Positions 13,123 to 26,236 of a stretch of 64,000 nt of DNA are shown piece after piece. Origin of the DNA: Bolinopsis microptera (Eukaryota; Ctenophora; Tentaculata; Lobata; Bolinopsidae); NCBI RefSeq assembly GCF_026151205.1, contig NC_087074.1, forward strand, positions 14,568,667-14,632,666, read 5' to 3'. A program made the position numbers and the translations under genes. The notes under the pieces are model-generated. The model had not been told where the DNA came from and searched no databases. It saw only the letters and a list, made by a program, of their open reading frames with translations. Within the stretch, counting starts at the first letter, position 1, and each line of letters starts with the position of its first letter.

Positions 13123-14150
13123 CATCCAAAACCCTCAGAGCTCGCTCCACTTCAACTGTGAAGTCTATGTGTCCGGGGTGCCTAATCAGGGTTCAACTGG
13201 TTACCTGGGAAAAAAATGGAATTTCCACAATTTATTCATACTCTTGATTATTTCAAAATTAAAAAGATGAAAAATGTATTTAACAAGTTGGAATACTACA
13301 TAGCATCCAGTTAATCAAAACTTAACTCGTTTCAACCTCCCAACCTTTCCACAGCAGAGATGTAGCAGCAGAATTAATTGGTGATTCCTCGCTGCTTCTC
13401 CGTGTCCATAACTGTCCATCTTAGGCTCCTACACCGTCCCTTACCTGAACAAACATGTCTTAAACGAACCGACCTCTTTAAATTGGGAAAATTTTGACGG
13501 TAGTTTATTGTTAGTAAGAATATATACGACGGACATTAATTGACCTAATAAATAGCAAATGATCGTGAACCAGAAACAACAAGTTACCACAAACCTTTGA
13601 CATCGTAATAGCGTCTATTTCTCCGCCGTAGAAGGTAATTCGTTCTGGACAACCGTTGTCTTGCCGGAGTCAATATGTGGCTGACTTTCCTGACGAAGTT
13701 AGTATAAGTATCTATGACAAAACAGTCATACTTTAAACAGATTTACCCGGATTTATTATTCATTTTTTCAAATACGATGCTTAGAGCTTGTGAGCTAGCT
13801 TTTGACCTCCGGCGAAATCTCGGCCAACTCAATCATCTTTTAAATCGAATTTGAATAAAATGTTTCAAAAATCCAACAAACCAATATTTCCGATGTTTTC
13901 TTCCTACTTTAGTAAACGCAGGGTTTGAAGACATTTGATTCTGAAAGACGGCGGAATGGGAGACGTCTGGTATAGTTTTTCATCTCGTACCTCGAAAACA
14001 CTAATTTTGAAAATTAGAAATATTCAGAAAATGTGTTATTGGACTGGTTTGGGGAGCGGCTAGGGCGCTTTAATAATTCTTGCCCATCTTCACCGCTGCC
14101 CCGGTCCCCCGAGACTTCATCTTTACTTTCGTCTGTTTCACTCTCTGTTT
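12315..14150 (-). pseudogene. GFM1::VPS13 chimeric gene, copy 1
   Basis: Reading right to left: an acidic exon candidate (~14150-14030, ..TGAAADDGQELLKRP..); an exon with ATG at 13836 ending ..KPNELIKSG (13836-13747); the EF-G G1 exon with AHIDSGKT and RILFYAGRID (13689-13595); the G2 exon with DGVGAKMDSMELEKQ and RGITI (13444-13345); and the G3 exon with [16 protein letters not shown] (13204-13123). The signature is that of mitochondrial EF-G1, a ribosomal translocase. At RVLDG, where GFM1 should go on to the rest of its G domain, the frame passes without an intron into a VPS13 segment (SLRAGWQGLRSG..KPAAGLLDFASG), then a GTAAGT intron and the PH-like exon (RLPRCC..SREEQFISW..LVSSERV). G4, G5 and EF-G domains II-V are absent, so no working GTPase can result. 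Indels break the frame here; whether these are sequencing noise or decay is undecided. Confidence 0.7.
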
Positions 14151-17100
14151 CAATCATCAGGTACTAGCTATGTAACATGATAATCGAGCTGAGCTAAAGT
14201 TTCAACGTAACAACGATTCGAGTATGGTTACAGACAAACCAAAAACCCCCACGCAGCAAACGCTCTAACCATTTGAACAACAACCATTGCACTGCCAACT
14301 GTACACGGTCCTCACACACTTCTTAAACCAAGTACTTTTATACCCACATAGTTGAACGGAACATTTACTTTGGCGTAAGGCTGCCCTGCAAGCGATAACT
14401 GATGACCTAGCTCCTCATATAAGGCGTGTAATTTAGGGTGCAAATATCGACGTGCTAGATGCAGCAAGCTAAGAGATACCCTGCAAGTGATTACACCGGA
14501 GCTAGCTCAACAGTCCCCCTGTTAATTATGACTTATCTGGCCCCGTAATACCTTGCAAAATCACGTGCTAATCCGCCACTAAGCGCGCTCAATCGCTATC
14601 TCGTGACTCTCACGTGACAGCTATCAAGAAATTTCCCTATATGCGCTCCGTTGAAAACTAGGCAAGAGCTAGTTTTGAGCATTAACTCGGCAGGACAATT
14701 CTCAATCTGTAGTTTAATCTGAATAGTTAACGACTCAAACAGTCGACGATGGAACAGATATTTTGCGAGCTTTCTCTACGAGAAATAGCACGCTTCACAA
14801 ATTCTGGCGAACCTTCCTTTAAAGGAGGACCCACAGAAAGTTACATCAGGAATTATAGTATGGATTAAGTTTAACAATAAAGTAAAATTTATGACTGGAC
14901 AAGCCTTGCGGCAATCACTCAATGTGAGACTCATATTTCAAATTGTCCAGGATTCATATCAATAGAAAAGGACCATTTTGTAAATGAAACCCATAGTGTC
15001 AACATATTAGAACCATTCCAATTTCCGTGATCTCATTCAACACAAGAAATAAGTTAAATTAATCCGCCATTGTGCTAGAGCCTATCCTGTAAGACTGTTG
15101 TAAAGATTGTGGGCAGATCGTAGAATGGCAAGCAATCTTAATTATATGCCATTGTATGATATCATGTTACTCATTCTCGCATAAACTTATAACAGTGCCC
15201 AACAACCTAAGAATCTAAGATAAAGAGCTCTGGAGTTAATTTCTTACGATGAACGAAAAGTTTTGGTTTTGATAAAAAAAAAAAAATATTACTGTTGAAG
15301 AAACAATGAAAACAACTCGTACTTTAATATTTTGTTTCCAAAAAAGTTTATGACACTCCATAAAGATATAAATAAACGTAACAACTCAATAATTATTATC
15401 ATCTGTAGAAAACAACATAAAAACCGTTCTTACAATAAAGACGTGATCTAAATTTAAACTACAGTTACAGCTCTATCGTAGTAAATGTAAAACTTCTATT
15501 TAATTTGTTTCTTCTGGAAAAAAATTTGTTTAGTTTTACAACTTACAATATAAATATACTATAGAAATCTTATCAGTCTCAAATAAATAATTAGACATAA
15601 TCAATTAATACATTTCCAGAATGAGGGGAAAAATTGAACCGATTTTATATCAATAACAACACGATTACCATTAATTACAAAACAACAAATCTGTTACATT
15701 ATTGAGTATATCATTATGTAATGGTATGGAATCTTTTAACCAGGTGTAGCTAGTCCACAGCCCTAGCCCTATAATACAAGAAATTGTTTCAATTCTAGCT
15801 GAAAAAGCCCCCTGTCCTAATAAAAATAAAAAATAAATCACAATCTATTTATAGAAATTAGGAATTCCCCGACATGATGAAGAACCAAGTCTGATGAGCC
15901 CATATCAGATCCACCCACAGGATCGGTTACTATATAAGGACCTCCAACCAATGTCAAAGCAAATCGGTATCACGGGTGAGGTGTTTTTTCACTAATAACA
16001 GTTTCACTCAGTATCATATCAATATGTCAAAATTCAACTTATATAGATTTAATCAAAATTTTATACAAAATGCTGGTCTAGCGCTATGCAATGTAGACAG
16101 TTACTTGATTTAACTTATTTACAGCATAGTCTGCAAATAATTTACCTTCTGTAAGCAAACCAGAAAAATAGGATTTCTAAATTTAATTTATACAGTCTAA
16201 TGGATTTACCACAACTTTTAATTCTTTAGAAGAAAATTGACATAACCGTGTATTGCGCGGCAATACCAATTATTACAAGACATGTTTAAAAGATTGCATG
16301 TAACAAACTAATAAAGTAAACCATAGAATTTAACCCATTAATTTATCAATTAAACGACTACAAAACTGTGCTATCTTGTGTCCTTCCACTATTACTGAAA
16401 GTTTTGCCACGCTAACTAAAAAAAGCAGCCTCTCTCTTCAGATCAATAGCATTCTGAATGTCCCTGACTGATCTTGAGGCTAGTTTTCTGAGAGTTACAG
16501 TTAGTTTGGACACGAGTCAGGAGCCTGGTTAAAAACACCTGTGAGGCAGATGTATCGTAGATTGTATAGCTAGTTTATGTTCTGTAGTCCACCGTTATTC
16601 CGGGGACATACACACACTGTCCTATCGAGTCTAACATGATCTCCTTTACAACCTTGTACCAAATTCTCTCCTCGATAAGTCTGTCCCTCTCACTGGACAC
16701 CAGGATCTTGAGGACGGGTGGTTCACTAACACATCAGGAAATGAACTGTTCCTCACGTGACTGCGGTTGAGTTTCCACAGAGTAGCCATGCCTTGTGAAG
16801 TGTCTGTGGAGAAGGAATTGCCAGGATCTCTCCACTGGCAACATCGAGCAGCCGTAATTCTTTTTATCCTCTGAGAAGAAGAAGAATACCGTTTATATGT
16901 TTCCTTCCGTTTATTGTAATTGTAAACAAAACGTGTTAACCCAAAATTAAGGTTATAACTGTTTGGTTGCTGAGAAGAAATTAACTTACCGATACTGTGA
17001 CTAGATCGAGTACTCTTGCGTTATTGCCAGTGTAGTCCTCTGAGCAAAGTCGAGTAAACAGCAGCTGGTTGAGCACAGTTCCAATGAGACCTTATCTAGT

Positions 17101-17226
17101 CCGGTCCACTGCCCCGTCACTCCGTCTTGGGTTAATCCCTCTCCTATAGAACTGGAATGCTTGTAAGCCCTCCATAAGTCCACTTCATAACCCCTGCCAT
17201 CCCTGCTCTCAGACTTACACTTGATA
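13123..17226 (-). repeat. 4-kb tandem array, unit 2
   Basis: Full unit of ~4.10 kb. Read on the minus strand from its right edge it runs: VPS13 3' exons, AT-rich flank, a region with CACGTG E-boxes and TATGGCGCCTCC, then the GFM1 5' exons ending at the left junction. Numerous one-base indels relative to its neighbours. Confidence 0.9.
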
Positions 17227-18224
17227 CCATCCAAAACCCACAGACTCGCTCCACTTTCAACTGTGAATCCTATGTGGTCCCCGGGGTGTCTATCAGGTAA
17301 ATTTATTCATACTCCTTGATTTAAATATTCAAAATTAAAAAGAGGAAAAATGTATTTGATTTTAACAAGTTGGATACTACAGACATCCCAGTTAATCAGA
17401 ACTTAACTCGTTTCACCACCAACCTTTCCAAAGAGAGATGTACACAGATTTAATGTTGATTCTCGCTGCTCTCCAGTTCATAACTGTCCATCTTAGCTCC
17501 TACACGTCCTTACCTGATACCAAACATTTCTCTTAAACCTAACCGACTCTGTAAAGGGAAAATTTTGAAGGTAGTTATTGTTAGTAAGAATATATACGAC
17601 GGTCATTAATTGACCTAATAAATAGCAAATGATCGTGAACCGAACAACAAGTTACCACAAACCTGACATCGTGAATAGCGTCTATTCTCCCCGCCCCGTA
17701 GAAGGTAATTCGTTCTGACACCGTGGTCTTGCGGAGTTCAATATGTGCTTGACATTCCTGACAGATAGTTTAGTTCATAAGGTAATCTAGTGACAAAACA
17801 GTTCATACTTTAAACAGTTTAACCGGAATTTTATTTAATTCAATTGGTTTCAAAATAGATGGCTTAGAGCTGTGATCTAAGCTTTTTGAACTCGGCGAAA
17901 TCTCGGCAACGGTCAATCATCTTTATATCGAATTTGAATAAAATGTTCAAAAACCAACAAACCATATTCCTGATGTTTTCTACTTTAGTATCGTCAGGTT
18001 GAAGACTTGATTCTGAAGACGGCGGATTTGGTGAGCGTCTGTAAGTTTCATCTGTACCATGAAAAACACTAAAATTTTGAAATTAGAAATTTTCAGAAAA
18101 TGTGTTATTGGACTGGTTTTGGGGAGCGCCTAGGCGGTTTAATATTCTTGGCCCATCATCGAGACCGCTGCCCCGGGCCCCGAGACTTCCATCTTTACTT
18201 TCGTCATTTTTCCACTATCTGTTC
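16412..18224 (-). pseudogene. GFM1::VPS13 chimeric gene, copy 2
   Basis: Same exon order as copy 1, with the fusion point at about 17226. The G3 exon lies at about 17227-17300, the G2 exon near 17430-17520, and the G1 exon near 17665-17760 (the SGKTTV coding stretch has indels). The open stretch at 17234-17001 on the minus strand is the VPS13 part read partly out of frame. More indels than copy 4. Confidence 0.6.
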
Positions 18225-21200
18225 AATTCATCAAGTTACTAGCTAGTAACATGATAATCGAGCTGAGCTACATTTTCAACGTAACAACGATTTCGAGATG
18301 ATTTCATACAAACCCACGCTCTAACCATTTGAACAACAACCCAGTGCACAGCAACTGTACACGGTCCTCACACAATTTCATTAAACCAAAGTTACTTTTA
18401 TACCCACATAGTTGACGAACCATTGACTTGAGCGTACGGCTGCCCTGCAAGCGATAACTGAAGACCTAGCTCCTCCTAAAGGCGTGTAATTATGTGTGCA
18501 ATATCAAGTGCTAGATGCAGCAAGCAAGAATACCCTGCAAGCTTCACCGAGAGCTAGCTCAACATCCCCCTGTTAATTATGAATTATATGGCCCGCGTAA
18601 TTCCTGTGCAAATATCACGTGCTATATGCCGCCACTAAGGCGCGCTCAATCGCTATCTCGTGACTCTCACGTGAACAGCTATCAAAAGGAAATTCCACTA
18701 TATGGCGCCTCCGTGTAAACAGGAAAGAGCTTAGTTTGACATTAACTAGCAGGACAATTCTCAAATCTGTAGGTTTATCGATTACGTTTAACGACTCAAA
18801 CAGTCGACGATGGAACAGAATAAATTTGCGAGCATTTTCTCCTACGAGAATAGCCACCGCTTCACATATTCTGGCGGAACCTTCTTTTAAAGGAGGACTC
18901 CAAAGAAAGATACATCAGAATTATAGTATGGTTTAAGTTACTAATAAGTAAAATTTATGATCTGACAAAGCCTTGCGGCCATCACTCATGTGAGACTCAT
19001 ATTTCAAATTGTCAGGTTTCATATTTCAATAAAGAAGGAACCATTTGTTAATGAAACCCATAGTGGTCAAAATTTAGAACCATTCCCAATTTTCCGTGTT
19101 CTCATGCCACTCAAGAAATAATTAATTAATCGCCATTGTGCTAGAGCAAATCCGTTAGACCTGTTGTAAAGATGCAGATCGTGAATGGCAAGCTATCTTA
19201 CGTATAGGCCATGTATGATATCATGTTTAGATCATGCTCGCAATAAACTTATAAGCATTGCCAACATACCTAAGAATCTAAGATAAGAGCTCTGATTTAT
19301 TTCTGACGATGAGACAAAAGTTTGTTTGATATTACTGATTAAGAAACAATGAAAACTAACTCGTTACTTTATATTTGTGTCCAAAAAGGTTTAATGACAC
19401 TCCATAAAGATATAAATAACGGTAGCCCCCGCAACTCATATTTATTATCTATCTGAGAAAACAACATAAAAACCGTCTTTACAATATTAGACCGTGATCT
19501 AATTTTAACTCAGTTACAGCTCTATTCGGTAGTATTGTAAAAACTTTCTATTTTAATTTGGTTCTTTTGGAAAATTTGTTTATTTTTACACTAACGAATA
19601 TAATAGACTTTAGAAATCTATCGTATCAAATAAATAATTAGACATACCACATATTAATTCATTTCAGAAGCGGGAAAATGAACGATTTTAGATCAATAAC
19701 AACACGATTACCAATTAATTACAAAACTACAAATCTGTACATTTATGAGTATTATCAATTAAGTAATGGAATGGAAACTTTTAACCAGGTGTACAATCCA
19801 CAGTCCGAGCCCTATACTACGAAGAAATTGTTTCATTCTAGCTGAAATCCTACATATTAATAAATCCACAATCTAATAAGAAATTGGGGATTCACCGACA
19901 TGATGAAGAACCAAGTTCTGATTAATCCCATATCAGATGCCACCACAGGAATTCGATACTAATAGAAGACACCAGACAATGTCAAAGCAAATCGGAATCA
20001 CGGGTGAGGTTTGTTTTCACTAATAACAGTTTTTCACTCATATCATATCAATATTGTCAAAATTTTTAACTATTATAGATTTATTTTAATTTAACAAAAA
20101 GCTGTCATAGCGCATGCAATTTAGACAGTAACTATGATTTAACTTATTTACAGATATCTGTCAAATAATTTACCCTTCTGTAAGCAAACCATAAAGCGAT
20201 AGTCTTCTAAATTTAATTTATACTGTTCTAATGAAATTTTAGAACTTTTAGTTCTTTGCTTTAGAAGAATATTGACATAACCGTTTATTGCGCTGGCAAT
20301 ACCAATTAATTACAAGAACACGTTTTAAGATTGATGAAAGTTAAACCATAGAATTTTAAACCATTTAATTTATCAATTAAACGACTACAAAAATGTTCTA
20401 TCTTGTGTCCCTTCCACTATTACTAAAAGTTGCCACCGCTAACAAAATAGCACCTCTCTCTTCAGATCAATAGCATACTGAATGTCCTGGCAGATCTTGA
20501 GGCTGGTTGTCTGAGAGTTACAGATTAGTTGGGACAAGAGTCAGGAGCCATATTAAAAACACCTGGCGGAGCAGAGTATCGTAGATCTGTAATACTAGGT
20601 TATGTTCTGTAGTTCCACCGTGATTCCGGGATCAATACACACCTGTCCTATCGAATCTAATATGAACTCCTTCACAACCTGTTACCAGATACTCTCTCTA
20701 TAAGTCGGACCCTCTCACTGGACACATGATCTTGAGCGGGTGTTCACCACACACCAGGAAATGAACTTTCCTCACGTGGACTTGCGGTTCAGTTTCCACA
20801 TGAGTAGCCATGCATTGTGCTGTGTCTATGGAGAAGATTGCAGGATCCTCTCCATGAACCATCGAGGCAGCCGTATTCTTTTTATCTCTCCTGAGAAAAG
20901 AATAATATCGTTATGTTTCTTCTTGTTTATTGTAATTGTAACACAAAACGTGTTAACACCAAATTATGGTTATACTGTTAGGTTTGCCTGAGTAGAAATA
21001 CACTTATCGATACTTTGACTAATCGAGTACTCTGCGTAATGGCCAGTTAGTCCCCAGAGGCAAAGTCGAAGTAAACCAGCAGCTGGTTGCAACAGTTTCC
21101 AATGAGGACCTTTAGCTATCCGGTCACTGCCCCCTCACTCCGTCTTGGTTAATCCCTCACTATAGAACTGGGAATGCTTGTTAAGCCCTCCGATAAGTCC

Positions 21201-21244
21201 ACTTACTTAACCCTGCCATCCTGCTCTCAGCTAGCACTATGAAC
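17227..21244 (-). repeat. 4-kb tandem array, unit 3
   Basis: Full unit of ~4.02 kb with the same internal order as unit 2. Small C-rich inserts interrupt otherwise matching sequence, for example near 19424. Confidence 0.9.
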
Positions 21245-22262
21245 CATCCAAACCTCAGAGCTCGCTCCACTTCAACTTGAAGTCTATGTGTCCTGGGGTG
21301 TCTATCAGGTTCTACTGGTTTACCTGTTGAAAAAAATGGAATTTCACAATTTTTTCATACTCTTGATTTATTTCAAATTAAAGAGGAAAAATTATTTTAA
21401 CAAGTTGGATACAACAGAGCATCCCAGTTAATCAGAACTAACTCGTTCACACCAACCTTTCACAGCAAGATGTAGCAGCAGATTTAATGGTGATTCTCGC
21501 TGCTTCTCAGTCCTACTGTCCATCTTAGCTCCTACAACGTCCTTACCTGATACAAACATTCATTAAACCAAACCGACTCTGTAAATTGGGAAATTTTGAC
21601 GGTAGTTATTGATAGTAAGAATATATACGACGGTCATAATTGACCAATAATAATGCAAATGATCCGTGAACAGAACAAAACAAGTTACCACAAACCTTGA
21701 CATCGTGAATAGCGTTATTCTCCCGCGTAGAAGAGAATTCGATCTGACACCGTGGTCTTGCCGAATCAATATGTGCTGACCATTCCTGAACAGATAGTTT
21801 AGTTTTAATGAAGGTAATCTAGTGCAAAAACAGTCAACTTTAAACAGATTTACCCAGATTTTATAATTCATTTGGTTTCAAATAGATGGGCTTAGAGCTG
21901 TGAGCTAACTTTTGAACTCCGGCGAATCTCGGCCAACACAATCATCTTTATATCGAATTTGAATAAATGTTTCAAAAATCCAACAAACCAATATTCCTGG
22001 ATGTTTTTCTACTTTATAATCGTCAGGGTTGGGGAAGACTTGACTCGAAGACGCGGAATGTGGTGAGCGTCTGGTATAGTTTCATCTAGTACCTCGAAAC
22101 ACTAAATTTTTGAAAATTAGAAATTTTTCAGAAAAAGATTTATTGGACTTGTATTTGGGGATCGGCCTTAGGGCGCTTTAATATTCTTGCCCAAGCATCA
22201 GCCGCTGCCCCGCTGGTCCCCGAGACTTCATCTTTACTTTCGTCTGGTTTTCCACTCTCTGT
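20439..22262 (-). pseudogene. GFM1::VPS13 chimeric gene, copy 3
   Basis: Same order; fusion point near 21244. G1, G2 and G3 exons are recognisable at about 21690-21790, 21450-21550 and 21245-21325. VPS13 parts are at about 21000-21244 and 20440-20900. Confidence 0.6.
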
Positions 22263-25212
22263 CAATCATCAAGTTTTACTAGCTAGGTATCATGATAATC
22301 GAGCTGAGCTACGAGTTTTCAACGTAACAACGATTTCGAGATGGTTCAGACAAACCCACGCTCTAACCATTTGAACAACAAAACCAGTGCACTGCCAACT
22401 GTACACGGTCCTCACACACTATCATTAAACTAAGTTACATTATACCCACATAGTTGACGGAACATTTTCTTTGCGTAACGGCTGCCCTGGCAAGCGATAA
22501 ACTGATTACCTAGCTTCCTCCCATAAAGCGTGTATTAGGTTTGGCAAATATCACGTGCTATATGCCGCCACTAAGCGCGCTCAATCGCTATCCGTGACTC
22601 TCACGTGACAGCTATCAAAGGAAATTCCTATATGGCGCCTCCGGTGTTAAACTAGGAAGAGCTAGTTTGAAGCATAAAGTAGCAGGACAATTCTCAATCT
22701 GTAGTTTTAATCTGATTACTTTAACGACCTCAAACAGTCGACGATGAACAGATAAATATGCGAGCATTTTTCTCCTACGAGAAAGCAAGCTTCAAAATTC
22801 TGGGCGAACCTTCCTTTAAGGGAGACTCCAATGAAAGGTACATCAGAATTTATAGAATGGGATTAAGTTACAATATAGTAAAATTTAAGAATCTGACAAA
22901 GCCTTGCGGCAAATCACTCAATGTGAGACTCATATTTTCAAATTGTCCAGAATCCATATGTCTATAGAAGAAGGAACCATTTGTAAAGAAACCATAGTGT
23001 CAACAATTAGAAACCATTCCAATTTCCCGTGTTCCTCCATTCAACTCAAGAAAATAGTAATTAATCGCCATTGGGCTAGAGCCACCTGTAGACTGTTTGT
23101 AAAGATGGCAGATCGTGAATGGCCAGCTATCTTACTTACAGGCCATTGTATGATATTTATGTTATTCAGGCTGCAAATAAACTTATAAGCATTGCCCACA
23201 TACCTAAGAAACTAAAATAAAGAGCTTCTGAGTTTTTTCTACATGAAACGAAAAGGTTTTTGGGTTTGATTCAGCTTACTAATTAACGGAGAATCTACTC
23301 ATATAGAAACAGCCCTCGTTACTTTATAATTTGTGTCCAAAAAAGGTATTGACACTCCTAAAGATATATAAACGGTAACAACTCTATTTATTAACTATCT
23401 GTAGAAACAACTAAAAACCGTCTTTACAATAAAGACCGTGATCTAATTTAAACTACAGTTACAGCTCAATCGTAGTATTGTAAAACTTTTATTTTAATTT
23501 GGTTCTTTTTGAAAAAATGTGTTTTAGTTTTACAACTTACGAATATAATTGACTATAGAAATCTTATCCGGTAATCAAATAAATAATTAGACAGACACAA
23601 TTAATACATTCCAGAAATGAGGGGAATATTGAACCGATTTTTAAATCATACCTACACGATTACCAATTAATTACAAACTACAAATCATTACATTTTTGAG
23701 TATTATCAATTATGTAATGGATGAAACTTTTTAACCAGGTGTAAGCTATCCACACCCTAGCCCTATAATACGAAGGAAAAATTGTTTCAATTCTACTGAA
23801 ATCTCTAATATAATAAATCACAATCTATTAATAGAAATTGGGGATTCACGACATGATGAAGAAACAAGTCTGATGTAGCCATATCAGATGCACCACAGGA
23901 TCGGTTACTATAGAAGACTCAGACCATGGTCAAAGCAAATCGTTATCACGGGGTGAGGTGTTGTTTCACTGAATAACAGTTTTCACTCAGTATCAAATCA
24001 ATATGTCAAAATTTACACTTATTATATATTTTAATTTTAATTTATACAAAAAGCTGTCATAGCGCAATTCAATGTTAGACAGTTACTTGATTTAACTTAT
24101 TTACAGGATAGTCGCAAAATTGTACCTTCTGTAAGCAAACCAGAAAGCAGATAGATCTTCTAAATTTTAATTTATAACTGTTCTAATGAATTTTAGAACT
24201 TTTAGTTCTTGCTTTAGAAAAGGAAAAAAAAAAATGACATAAACGTGTATTGCGCTGGCAATACCAATTAATTACAAGAACACGTTTTTAAGATTGATGA
24301 GTTAAAACCATATGAATTTTAACCATTAATTTTTATCAATTATCGACTACAAACGTGCTATCTTGTGTCCTTCCACTATTACAAGAAAGTTATGCCAACC
24401 GCTAACTAAAAAAGCAGCCTCTCTCTTCAGATCATAGCATACTGAATGTCCTGCTTGATCTTGAGGCTGTTTTTCCTGAATATACAGTGAGTTTGGACAA
24501 GAGTCCAGAGCCATACTAAAACACCTGCGGATGCAGAGAACGTAGAATCTGTATAGCTGAGGTTATGTTCTGTAGTCCAGCCGTTATTTCCGGGGAGCAT
24601 ACACAAACACTGTCCCTATCAGTCGTAATATGATCTCTCACAACACTTGTTACCTGATTCTCTCTCGATAATTCTGACCCGCTCACCTGACACCGGATCT
24701 TGTGAGGGTGTTTCACCACACACCAGGAAATGAACTGTTCCTCACGTGACTTGCGGTTCAGTTTCCTCAGAGTAGCCATGCCTTGTGCTGTGTCTATGAG
24801 AAGATTGCCAGGATCTCTCCACTGCAACATCGAGGCAGCCGTATTCTTTTTTATCCTCCTGAGAAGAAGAAGGATTAATCGTTATGTTTCTTCTTGTTTA
24901 TTGTAATTTGTAAAACAAAACTGTAACACCAAATTATGGTTATACAGTGGGTTGCTGAGTAGAAATACACATACCGATACTGTGACTAGATCGAGTACGC
25001 CCTGCTTAATGGCCAGTGTAGTCCCTGAGGCAAAGTCGAATAAACCAGCAGCTGGTTTAAGCAAACAGTGCAATGAGACCTTTAGCTATCCGGTCACTGC
25101 CCCGTCACTCCCGTCTTGGTTAATCCCTCCACTAAGAACAGGGAATGCTGGAAGCCCTCCGATAAGTCCACTTCTTAACCCTGCCATCCTGCTCACAGAC
25201 ATGCACTTGAAC
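21245..25212 (-). repeat. 4-kb tandem array, unit 4
   Basis: Full unit of ~3.97 kb with the same order. Its VPS13 part is among the cleanest; the PH-like coding segment near 24780-24700 stays open for much of its length. Confidence 0.9.
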
Positions 25213-26236
25213 GATCCAAAACCCTCAGAGCTCGCTCCACTTTCAACTGTGAGTCTATGTGTCCGGGGGTGTCTATCAGGTTCAACGGTTACCTGTGAAA
25301 AAAATGGAATTTCACAATTTAATCATACTCTTGATTTATTTCAAAATTTAAAAAGAGGAAAAATTTATTTAACAAGTGTGATACTACAGAAGCATCCCAG
25401 TTAATCATAACTTAACTCGTTTCACCACCAACCTTTTCCACAGCAGAGATGTAGCAGCAGAAATTAATGGTGATTCCCGCTGCTGTCTCCAGTTCCATAC
25501 TGTCCAACTTAGCTCCTACACCGTCACTTACCTGATACAAACAATTCTTAACCTAGCAGACTCTGTAAATTGGAAATTTTTTACGGTAGTTATTGTTAGT
25601 AAAAATATTATACTCAAAGTAATTGACCTAATAATAGCAAATGATCGTGAGACCGGAGAACAACAGTTACCACAAACCTTTGACATGTGAATAGCGTCTA
25701 TTCTCCGCCTAGATGAGAATTCGTTCTGACCGTGGTCATGCCGGAGTCCAATATGTGCTTACATCCTGACAGATTGTTTAAGTTAATAAGGTAAACAAGT
25801 GACAAAAACAGTCATACTTTAACATATTACTCCGATTTTTTATTAATTCATTTGGTTTCAAAATAGATGGCTTTAAGAGCGGTGAGCTAAGCTTTTGAGA
25901 CTCCGGCGAAATCTCGGCCAACTCAATCTCTTTATATCGATTTTGAATAAAATTTTCAAAAATCCTACAAACCAATATTCATGATGTTTGTCTACTTTAT
26001 ATCGTCAGGTTGATGACTTGATTCAGAACGGAGATGTGGTGAGGTCTGTATAGTTTCATCTAGTACCCTCGAAAACACTAAATTTTTGAAAATTAGAAAT
26101 TTTCAGAAAATGTGTTATTGGACTGGGTTTTGGGGAGCGGCCTAGGCGCTTTTAATAATTCTTGTCCCATCACACCGCTGCCCCGGTCCCCGAAGACTTC
26201 ATCATTACTGACGTCTGGTTTTCCACCTCTCTGTTC
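24402..26236 (-). pseudogene. GFM1::VPS13 chimeric gene, copy 4
   Basis: Same order; fusion point near 25212. The VPS13 segment before the intron reads LLKPAAGLFDFASGTTLAI almost cleanly (25073 downward), and the next exon keeps AQGMATL..KLNRKSREEQFISW. The upstream exon with ..AEISPE..KPSILKPNELIK is readable at about 25930-25830. It is one of the best copies for deriving a consensus. Confidence 0.65.
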
